Position numbers and translations under genes: made by a program. A DNA stretch of 64,000 nt from Helicobacter_F equorum. GTDB taxonomy: Bacteria > Campylobacterota > Campylobacteria > Campylobacterales > Helicobacteraceae. Of the stretch, positions 50,728 through 58,093 are shown one piece after another; within the stretch, counting starts at the first letter, position 1; each line of letters begins with the position of its first letter. The stretch spans positions 310,001 to 374,000 of the forward strand of contig NZ_JBHRZM010000009.1 of the NCBI RefSeq assembly GCF_042649585.1, given 5' to 3'. The notes beneath the pieces were generated by a model. The model was not told the origin of the DNA and searched no databases. It saw only the letters and a program-made list of their open reading frames with translations.

Positions 50728-52200
50728 TTAAATGAAGTTTGGTGCATCATTACTAAAAAGAATAAGATCGCCAGGCAAAGTGCAAGCCTTAAGCATACTC
50801 TCTAGGGATTCTTTACTATGGAGGATAATTTTTTGTGCTTTTGAAATATGTTTAGAAAATATTTTTGCATTGAGAGTGCCAGTGATAATAATAATATCAA
50901 AAACTTTGTCAAAATATCTTGCAAGTTCTATATTAGATTCTTGATTGCTCTCTACAATACCCGGTGTTACGACAACTTTTCGCCCTTCATATAATGATGC
51001 CAAACGCGCAGCTTCTAGCATACCTTTGAGATTGCCATTGAAACTATCATCAAGGATAAGTTTTTGATTTGTGAAAATCTTTTGTAAACGATGTGGCACT
51101 GGTTCAAATTTGCTAACGCTATGTTGGATATCGCTCATACGCATACCAAGTTCTAATGCCATACTAACAGCAGCAGCAATATTTCCGACATTAAAAGCCC
51201 CTAAGATTTGCGTGTGGAATGGATACCAATTTCCCTTATATTCTAGTTCAAAGCTTGTGCCCTCTAGCGTGGCTTTGATCTTTCTACAACCAGTAGGATA
51301 GAGACTAATAAGTTTCTTTTTTTGTGAATCTAAATCCTTTGGTAGGGTATTTTGTTCAAATACAAAGGCTTTTCTAAGGCGTGAAGAATTGAGAATTTCA
51401 AACTTTGTATTTGTGATATTTTCTAGTGTTTTAAAATATTCTAAATGTTGTGCACCTACTTCGCCAATTATTGCGTATTGTGGTTGTAAAAATTGTGTGA
51501 TTTCATCAATATCTCCCTTAAGGCGCGCTCCTGCTTCAGCAAGATAAATATTTACACTATAATCAAGATTCTCATTAACATCTGCCATAATACCTGTAAG
51601 CGTATTGACACTACGCGGTGTCGCATAGACACTAAAGTGTGTGCTTAGAATCTGTTGCAAGAAATTTTTGATACTTGTTTTACCAAAGCTTGCAGTGATA
51701 GCGATAATTTTGAGGCGACTCATCACTCCTAGCTTGTCTTTGGCGATTTGTCTGTATTGCTTGAGTAGCACACGTTCATAGAGATTGGATACCACTAGTG
51801 CAAACACCAACGGCAAGAGATTCATAAAAGGGGTAGAGGTTTCAAATAAGATTCCCAACCCTTCATTAAGCAGGATAAAAAGTAAGCATAAGGCAAAAAA
51901 GCGTTGCACACGTTTGGTAAACTTGAGTGGCTTATCTTGTTTAAAACGCCATATTCCAAGGGCTATAAGCAAAGTAAGGGCAATGAGCATGACATATTCT
52001 GTATATCCTTGAATCTGTAGCGCAGTGGCAAGAGAAAGTGGCAAGAGAAAAAACCATATATGCCACATAAGCTTATGGTGCATAAAAATAATGCGATACA
52101 AGCTGTAGTTATACCATTGCAAGAGTGTAATCAGATAATATGCAAACTCAAAATTTAGCAAAAATCTTGCCACGATACCGATAAAATACTCTATAGTCAT
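50728..52200 (-). CDS. murF: UDP-N-acetylmuramoyl-tripeptide-D-alanyl-D-alanine ligase (MurF), membrane-anchored form
   Basis: Adds D-Ala-D-Ala to UDP-MurNAc-tripeptide in the cytoplasmic stage of peptidoglycan synthesis. The ATP-binding loop is IIAITASFGKTSIKNFL, with NTLTGIMADVNENL and GARLKGDIDEITQFLQP as further Mur ligase signatures and ILDDSFNGNLKGMLEAARL near the C-terminal domain. About 140 N-terminal residues are hydrophobic, with four or five membrane helices in place of the soluble UDP-binding domain, as in other Campylobacterota. In the P-loop a Phe stands where most Mur ligases have Asn or Gly. It lies near ddl, which makes its D-Ala-D-Ala substrate. Confidence 0.9.
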   Translation of the reverse strand: MTIEYFIGIVARFLLNFEFAYYLITLLQWYNYSLYRIIFMHHKLMWHIWFFLLPLSLATALQIQGYTEYVMLIALTLLIALGIWRFKQDKPLKFTKRVQRFFALCLLFILLNEGLGILFETSTPFMNLLPLVFALVVSNLYERVLLKQYRQIAKDKLGVMSRLKIIAITASFGKTSIKNFLQQILSTHFSVYATPRSVNTLTGIMADVNENLDYSVNIYLAEAGARLKGDIDEITQFLQPQYAIIGEVGAQHLEYFKTLENITNTKFEILNSSRLRKAFVFEQNTLPKDLDSQKKKLISLYPTGCRKIKATLEGTSFELEYKGNWYPFHTQILGAFNVGNIAAAVSMALELGMRMSDIQHSVSKFEPVPHRLQKIFTNQKLILDDSFNGNLKGMLEAARLASLYEGRKVVVTPGIVESNQESNIELARYFDKVFDIIIITGTLNAKIFSKHISKAQKIILHSKESLESMLKACTLPGDLILFSNDAPNFI

Positions 52201-52210
52201 ACTTTCTCAC

Positions 52211-52480
52211 TTATTTTAAAATTACAAATCCACTAAATTCACGCGGTGCTATTTTTTGGGATTGTATATGCATTACATCGGAACGCTCTGGGCCACTTTT
52301 TAAATATTGCATAAATGCATCGAGCACTTTTTGTTCCCCTTGGGCATAGATTTCTACACTACCATCTTCAAGGTTGCGTGTGCTTCCTTGTATAGAAAGT
52401 TTGTCGGCGTGGTATTTGGCAAACTTTCTATATCCCACGCCTTGCACTTTTCCAAAAACTAAGATGTAATATGTTTGCAT
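52211..52480 (-). CDS. Acylphosphatase
   Basis: An 89-residue protein of the acylphosphatase fold, which hydrolyses acyl phosphates such as carbamoyl phosphate and 1,3-bisphosphoglycerate. The active-site arginine and phosphate loop are in VFGKVQGVGYRKFA, and the asparagine is in GSTRNLEDGSVEIYAQG. The start overlaps the end of the hydrolase gene by about 20 nt and the stop is 10 nt before murF, so it is cotranscribed with cell-wall genes, though no functional link is known. Confidence 0.92.
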   Translation of the reverse strand: MQTYYILVFGKVQGVGYRKFAKYHADKLSIQGSTRNLEDGSVEIYAQGEQKVLDAFMQYLKSGPERSDVMHIQSQKIAPREFSGFVILK

Positions 52481-53235
52481 TTATACTCCTTGTGTGATAT
52501 GGCATTTTGATAAAGAGATTCTATTTTGTTGGCTTGTTTGAGAAAAAAGAAATGATCCCCTTCAAGCGCGAAAAAATGGCTATTGGCTAAAAGCGAGGCT
52601 ATTTGTTCTCCACTGCTTAGTGGCGTAACACTATCATCTTTGCCCCAAAATATATAGGCTTGTGCTTTACATTGCAAAAACAAGGGGCTAAAATCCTCAT
52701 CTACCACATTTTTAAAGGTTTGATACATTACTTCATTGAGGTTGTCGGCGTCTTTGGATCGCAAAAAGGTTGCTTTGATGCCAAGGCTTTTGCAAAGTTT
52801 TGCAAGGAATATTTTGGCACGCACTTTAAGGGATTTTTGGACTACTATCCCCGCACTGCTTAAGAGAATAAGTTGTGTCTTGGCAAGAATGGTCGCAATC
52901 TTGCCACCAAAGGAATGCCCGACCATAATGTATTCTTGTGAATCTAGCTCATTAAAATGTGTGCGTGTATAAGAAAGAAAAGATTCTATAATATTGGCAT
53001 AATCGTGTGTGTGGAGAATGTGGGTATTTGGACTTGCTCCAAAACCGGGTAAATCAATATAAAGATGCACATAATCTCTAAAACTTTCCCCAAAAGCAAG
53101 TTTCATAAGCTCCTTGTTGCTTCCCCACCCATGCAAAAACACAAGCACACCACGAGGATTTGTAATATGTAGATTCTGTAATGCATAACTAATAGCAAAA
53201 GTGTTATGGTGATAAGAGATTTGTGCGCTTGCCAT
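52459..53235 (-). CDS. Alpha/beta hydrolase
   Basis: A 258-residue alpha/beta hydrolase. The oxyanion region is VFLHGWGSNKELM, the nucleophile elbow VGHSFGGKIA (Ser about 104), the acid probably in YIFWGKDDSVTPL, and the histidine in ALEGDHFFFLKQ. The substrate is unknown. H. pylori has a homologue (HP0739) between ddl and murF, as here, so the position next to peptidoglycan genes is conserved. The ddl stop is 5 nt upstream. Confidence 0.85.
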   Translation of the reverse strand: MASAQISYHHNTFAISYALQNLHITNPRGVLVFLHGWGSNKELMKLAFGESFRDYVHLYIDLPGFGASPNTHILHTHDYANIIESFLSYTRTHFNELDSQEYIMVGHSFGGKIATILAKTQLILLSSAGIVVQKSLKVRAKIFLAKLCKSLGIKATFLRSKDADNLNEVMYQTFKNVVDEDFSPLFLQCKAQAYIFWGKDDSVTPLSSGEQIASLLANSHFFALEGDHFFFLKQANKIESLYQNAISHKEYKCKHITS

Positions 53236-53240
53236 AACGT

Positions 53241-54290
53241 TTATTTACCCTTCGCTCTTTGGATTTGCTCTATATATTTATAGCTTGGCTTAATACGCTT
53301 TGAATGCGGGAGATTTGCACTAAGTGCTTGGAGAGTGCCTAGAAAATCTGCAAAAAGATAATGTGCACCAGAACCAGGGATCGGGTTAATCTCATTGAGA
53401 TAGACACGATCTTGTATCACAAAAAAATCACAGCGTATCAGTGCACCTTCAAATGCATCAGTGTAGATTTTTTTGAAATTTTCTTGCAATTCTTGCTCTA
53501 GTGCAGGGGATATATCAGCGCGTAGCACTTGTTGTGTGCGTGAAAAATCTAAATATTTGTCCTCAAAATTTAAAAATTGTTTTTTACAAGGTTCTTCAAC
53601 GATAGAAAAAACCCATCCTTCCCCAATCTTGCACCCTGCGAGATTATATTCTTTGACATTTTCGATAAATGGCTCAACAAGCACACGCGTATCATATTCA
53701 AACGCACTATCAAGTCCATAGCGTAATTCGCTTTCTTGCGTGACTACGCTCACGCCAATAGAGCTACCAAGTCTTGCAGGTTTAATAATCACAGGATATG
53801 GGATTGTAAGTGTCGGTGTGTTTTGTTGTGTGAGTATTTGAGATTCTAGAGTGAGCACATCCCTTTGGGTTGCAAAAAGCTTTGTGAGGGATTTATCAAA
53901 ACTCAAAACACAAGCTTGCACGCGTGGTGCGATATAAGGGATTGTAAAAAATTCACAAAGCGCACTTAGTGTGCCATCTTCGCCATCAGCCCCATGTATG
54001 AGGCTATATAAAACTGCAATTTTAAGAATCTTTGGTTTATTAAATAAGCCCTGTGGATAGTAAAAACCACCATTGCCTAAAAAGAGTTCTTTGGCTTTTG
54101 TTTTATATAAGCCTTGGGCAAAAAATGAAGATTTCATATATTCGTGTGAAATAAGCCAAAAGCGATGATTGCCGTCTAAGAAAATATAGTGCTCTATGTA
54201 TGCTCCAAGCGTTTTTTTTAGTGCAATTGTGCTAACAATGCTAATCTCATGCTCATAACTTGCTCCACCAAATACTATACCAATACCCAT
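53241..54290 (-). CDS. ddl: D-alanine-D-alanine ligase
   Basis: An ATP-grasp enzyme making the D-Ala-D-Ala dipeptide used by MurF. It starts GIGIVFGGASYEHEISIVS; ATP-grasp elements are PVIIKPARLGSSIGVSVV and VLVEPFIENVKEYNLAG; the C-terminal Mg site is in VYLNEINPIPGSGAHYLF. 349 residues. Two ATGs are adjacent at 54293 and 54290; the AAGGA ribosome site has better spacing to the second. The ddl-hydrolase-acylphosphatase-murF-HIT genes follow each other within a few bases and form one operon. Confidence 0.95.
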   Translation of the reverse strand: MGIGIVFGGASYEHEISIVSTIALKKTLGAYIEHYIFLDGNHRFWLISHEYMKSSFFAQGLYKTKAKELFLGNGGFYYPQGLFNKPKILKIAVLYSLIHGADGEDGTLSALCEFFTIPYIAPRVQACVLSFDKSLTKLFATQRDVLTLESQILTQQNTPTLTIPYPVIIKPARLGSSIGVSVVTQESELRYGLDSAFEYDTRVLVEPFIENVKEYNLAGCKIGEGWVFSIVEEPCKKQFLNFEDKYLDFSRTQQVLRADISPALEQELQENFKKIYTDAFEGALIRCDFFVIQDRVYLNEINPIPGSGAHYLFADFLGTLQALSANLPHSKRIKPSYKYIEQIQRAKGK

Positions 54291-54348
54291 CATATTCCTT
54301 TGCTACAATTTGAGGCTGGATTGTAGCTTGAAATAACTAAAAAGATTA

Positions 54349-55472
54349 TTATGTGCGTTTGTTTGTGAGGTTTTTACCAAAAGCTATGCATGGCTTTTCG
54401 ATGTATTTATGTAAGAGATAGGCAAAAGCCACGACAACACAGAGATTAGCCAATAGATAAAGGTTTGCTAAAAGAGGATTACCAAAATTTATATAAAACC
54501 TTTCGTTTATGAAATTAGTCTGCGCATAGCCATATTTGACAAAGAATCTTGGCAACACACCAAAGATTCCTATAATAAAAGCGTGGGAGATATAGATACT
54601 ATATGAGAGTGTGCCAAGAAATCTAAACAATCTAGTTTCTACTATATAGGTAATCCCCCCCCCCTATAGGCTGTATTTTTCCAATATGAGCTTAGCCCAA
54701 AGATAAGCACTAAGCCACTAAAGACAAACACTGCATATTGTTCCTGATTACAAGTAATGATATAGACACTTACAATAATCATAAGAGCTTCTAGGATTGT
54801 AAGCAATAATGGTGACAAGGGTTTTGTTTTACAGATGGTAAAAACCCAATACACAAGCACACCACTACAAAAATATAAAATACCAGAGACACCCTCGATC
54901 CTTATAAATCCTATAAGATGAAAATATGCAAAGCTAGCACTAAGAAGCATAATTCCATAACGCGCAAATTTTGGGATACACATTAAGATTCCAAAAAATA
55001 TATAGAGATACCATTCTACACTTAAACTCCAAGCGGGGTAATTAAATGAGAGTGGATATGTCCAAGAGAGCCAAGATTGTAGCAATAAACAGGTTGGTAG
55101 TATCTGATCTATACCATTTGTTTTACTAAAGGGAGGGTTATTGAAAACCCCAAATTGGGAGTAAAATACATACTTAAGATATTCTAAAATAAGAAACGCA
55201 AGTAGCACGAGATAATATAAAGGTAGGATTCTAAAGCCTCGTGCAATCATGAAACGCTTGAAGGTAAAAGTAGCTGTATCATAGGCATAGACTATAACAA
55301 AACCACTTAATACAAAGAAAAAAGGTACAAATAGTGAGGAGTGGCGAAAAAAATCCCACTCACTCACAGCTGAACTAATGGACAAATGAAAGATTACCAC
55401 GCTAATAGCAGCAATTCCTCTAAAACTATCTAATGCGCCTAAGTGTATGTTTTTATTCCCATGTATCATCAT
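54349..55472 (-). CDS. Acyltransferase 3 family (OafA-like) membrane protein, phase OFF
   Basis: A membrane O-acyltransferase of the type that acetylates lipopolysaccharide or other glycans. The N-terminal part (55472-54665) starts HLGALDSFRGIAAISVVIFHLS, with the catalytic histidine in VVIFHL and the FFFVLSGFVIVYAY motif, and has about nine membrane helices. The C-terminal part (LFRFLGTLSYSIYISHAFIIGIF) is in another frame after a G10 run (minus strand, 54655-54664). A run of 11 (or 8) joins them as RGGGITYIVETRLFRF into one protein of about 375 residues; as read it stops 12 nt after the tract. The start is 2 nt after the nifU stop, an unexpected partner. Confidence 0.82.
54655..54664 (-). 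repeat. G10 phase-variation tract in the acyltransferase gene
   Basis: Ten C residues on the plus strand (G10 on the coding strand). OFF at this length; ON at 11 or 8. Confidence 0.9.
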
Positions 55473-55474
55473 TA

Positions 55475-56455
55475 TTAGATTGGAAATACGCGGATATTTG
55501 GATCAAGGTTTTCTTGCAATACAGATTCTATAGCAAAGAGTGTCCCTGTCGCCCCACTTGCACAACCACTGCATGCTCCAAGATAGCGTATATACACATC
55601 AATATATCCATCACTAGAATCTTTGATATCCAAAATTTCCATATTGCCACCATCCATCATAAGCATTGGTCGCACTTGCGCATCAATAAGAGAATCTACT
55701 GCTTTAACTTTTTGCACCATTGTCATATCTTTAAACGCTAATTCTCCACTCGCACTTTTTGCGACATTATCTTTGAGTGCCTCGCGATCCATTTCTGCAC
55801 GCACATCAGCAAGAATATCCACAAGGTAATATTCACGCTTTTCGTGTCCACCAGGTTTGACACAACTTTTGCAAAATGCCCCTGCCTTAGTGTAGTTTGT
55901 GATTTCTTCTACGGTTTTAAGATCATTAAGCTTAATAACTTCTTTGATTGTTGAAAGACTTACGCGTGCACATTCACATACAATGATTTCATTTTCAAAG
56001 TCTTCCTCACTTTTGCCTAAATATATTCCTGCTGCTTTTTTGATTACGTCATATGCCATAACCGAACAATGCATTTTTTGCCCTGGGACAGCTGGTGTAT
56101 CAGGATCATCACGCAACGCGCGCTCCACATCAAGATTAGTAATCTTAACAACATCTTGCACTTTTTTGCCAAGACAAAGTTCTACCATCATATCGCTACT
56201 TGCAATAGCCGTGCCACAGCCAAAGCTTTTAAATTTCGCATCAATAATCACATCATTTGAATCTACAAGCCAATACAATCGCACCGCATCACCACAAGAT
56301 TCTGCACCATAGTCTGCAACGATAAGTTTTGCACCTCTAGCATCTGCATCTTTTTGTGTCAACACGCCTAAATGTGTAGGATTATCCATTCTTTCACTCA
56401 CTTTTTTGCTATATGCGTCCCAAAGAGCACCACCGAGTAAGTCATTTTTTGCCAT
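55475..56455 (-). CDS. nifU: Iron-sulfur cluster scaffold NifU, three-domain form
   Basis: Scaffold on which [2Fe-2S] and [4Fe-4S] clusters are built with sulfur from NifS; essential in Helicobacter, where the NIF pair replaces Isc/Suf. 326 residues: N-terminal IscU-like domain (DYGAESCGDAVRLYWLV, SFGCGTAIASSDMMVEL, MHCSVMAYDVI, about 1-130); a central ferredoxin-like [2Fe-2S] domain (VCECARVS and GAFCKSCVKPGGHE, about 140-200); and a C-terminal Nfu domain with CSGCASGATGT. ATG 56455 follows AAGGAA. nifS is upstream, separated by 166 nt containing a strong inverted repeat. Confidence 0.95.
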   Translation of the reverse strand: MAKNDLLGGALWDAYSKKVSERMDNPTHLGVLTQKDADARGAKLIVADYGAESCGDAVRLYWLVDSNDVIIDAKFKSFGCGTAIASSDMMVELCLGKKVQDVVKITNLDVERALRDDPDTPAVPGQKMHCSVMAYDVIKKAAGIYLGKSEEDFENEIIVCECARVSLSTIKEVIKLNDLKTVEEITNYTKAGAFCKSCVKPGGHEKREYYLVDILADVRAEMDREALKDNVAKSASGELAFKDMTMVQKVKAVDSLIDAQVRPMLMMDGGNMEILDIKDSSDGYIDVYIRYLGACSGCASGATGTLFAIESVLQENLDPNIRVFPI

Positions 56456-56581
56456 ATTTGTTCCTTAATTGTTATTATGTTAAGAATTTGTTTTGTGTAT
56501 TCATTTGTAATGATTAGCACAATTTTGGACGGATGCTTTCTGCCCAAAAGTGTACCAAGCAACTTTAACTTGACTTAAGGA

Positions 56582-56616
56582 ATTAAGAGAATCTAATTGT
56601 ACCGGATTCTCTTAAT
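56582..56616. other. 12-bp inverted repeat between nifS and nifU
   Basis: Arms ATTAAGAGAATC (56582-56593) and GATTCTCTTAAT (56605-56616), perfect, around an 11-nt loop, 6 nt past the nifS stop. It looks like a terminator or attenuator for nifS, but no T-run follows on either strand. Confidence 0.6.
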
Positions 56617-56621
56617 GTCAT

Positions 56622-57785
56622 TTATTCATAAGAGCTAGAAATATTGCGCAACCTTTCTACTGCTTTTTTAAACACATCTAGCATATATTCAATTTCTTCT
56701 TTAGTATTAAATCTACTAAGTGAGATTCTAATGGCTGTATGGGCTAACTCTTTATCTGCACCGATAGCTACCATCACAGGGTTTGCTTCAAGGTCTTCAC
56801 TTGCACATGCACTACCTGTGGAGCAAGCAATTCCTGCTTTGTTGAGGTCCCATAGCATCGCCTCGCCTTCAATGCCACGCACACTAATAAGCGTCGTATT
56901 TGGCACACGATTTTCACGACTGCCTACAACAAACACATCTTTGATTTTAAGAAGCTCATCTTCTAAATAATCGCGCAATGCACGAACTTGCGTATTTTCA
57001 TAATCTAGATTCTCTATAGCTAATCGCATAGCTTCTCCCATACCAACGATATAAGGGACATTTAGTGTGCCACTACGACGCCCACGCATATGCTCTCCAC
57101 CATGAAACAATGGAGTTAATTCCACGCCTTTTCTGATATAGAGCGCACCTACGCCCTTTGGTCCATGGAATTTATGTGCGCTAAAACTCAAGAGATCTAC
57201 ATTTGCTTTTTGTACATCTACTGGGATTTTACCGATAGCTTGCACTGCATCTGTGTGGAATAATATGCCTTTTTCTTTACATAACGCACCAATTTCTTCT
57301 ATAGGAAAAATAAGTCCTGTTTCATTGTTTGCCCACATAATACTAACAAGTGCAGTATCTTCACAGATTGCCTCACGCACCTGATATAGGGAGATATTGC
57401 CATTACTATTGATTGGTAAGCGAGTAACACGCACGCCAAGAGATTCCAAAAAGCTACAAGTTGCACCCACTGCTGGGTGTTCAACTTCGGTAGTTACTAC
57501 GTGGTTTTTATTACTATTATGGATAAGATCAAAATACACACCTTTAAGCACCCAATTGTTAGATTCTGTCGCGCAAGAAGTAATGATGATATCATCTTCA
57601 TCATTTGCATTAATGCCCCTATAAAGCTCCTCTATTGCTTTATGGATAGGATGGTGGGTTTGTGTGCCAAACTTATGTAAAGAGTTTGGGTTGCCATAGT
57701 GTTCACAAAAAAATGGGTCCATAAGTTCTTTGACTTTGGGATCTACCATAGTTGTTGCATTATTGTCTAAATATACGCCTTTCAT
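56622..57785 (-). CDS. nifS: Cysteine desulfurase NifS
   Basis: A PLP enzyme that takes sulfur from cysteine for iron-sulfur cluster assembly on NifU. N-terminus VYLDNNATTMVDPKVKELM; HTDAVQAIGKIPVDV; PLP lysine in SFSAHKFHGPKGVGALYI (about residue 203); catalytic cysteine in GIACSTGSACASEDLEAN (about 325). 387 residues, typical of the NifS/IscS class I group. ATG 57785 is followed at once by KGVYLDN. It is divergent from flgL, and nifU follows. Confidence 0.96.
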   Translation of the reverse strand: MKGVYLDNNATTMVDPKVKELMDPFFCEHYGNPNSLHKFGTQTHHPIHKAIEELYRGINANDEDDIIITSCATESNNWVLKGVYFDLIHNSNKNHVVTTEVEHPAVGATCSFLESLGVRVTRLPINSNGNISLYQVREAICEDTALVSIMWANNETGLIFPIEEIGALCKEKGILFHTDAVQAIGKIPVDVQKANVDLLSFSAHKFHGPKGVGALYIRKGVELTPLFHGGEHMRGRRSGTLNVPYIVGMGEAMRLAIENLDYENTQVRALRDYLEDELLKIKDVFVVGSRENRVPNTTLISVRGIEGEAMLWDLNKAGIACSTGSACASEDLEANPVMVAIGADKELAHTAIRISLSRFNTKEEIEYMLDVFKKAVERLRNISSSYE

Positions 57786-57911
57786 CGTTGCTCCTAAATT
57801 ATCTGTTGTTTAGAAAAATATTGTCTAAGTTTACAGGGGATAAAACGCGTGGATTTTACACAATCTTTATTAATATATAGTTGTCCTTTTTTGAATCTAA
57901 AAAATATTTTG

Positions 57912-57925
57912 GGTATCAAAATTGC
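57912..57925 (+). promoter_or_regulatory. Candidate sigma-54 promoter upstream of flgL
   Basis: GG at 57912-57913 and GC in TTGCTTT at 57924-57925 are exactly 10 nt apart, as in -24/-12 promoters; the -12 half is perfect, the -24 half (GGGTATC) is weak. It would leave a leader of roughly 160 nt. A sigma-70 style TATAAT at 58039-58044 is a closer alternative. Apart from these, the 57786-58093 gap shows nothing recognisable. Confidence 0.4.
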
Positions 57926-58093
57926 TTTGTGCAATTCAGTAAACATATATTAAAGAGTTATTTATATTTAGGGAGAGCTAGTAGAAAACTATGGAATAGA
58001 AAATGCAGGTTTTTGACATGGACATTACATTTTATTATTATAATTGCGATAGTTGTGTAGAGTTTTACCTTTTGTAAGGGGGTTGTGAGAATA

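Noticed and set aside
58077..58082. Short G run before flgL as a possible slippage tract
   Set aside because: It is only AGGGGG and fits as the ribosome-binding site; too short for phase variation.
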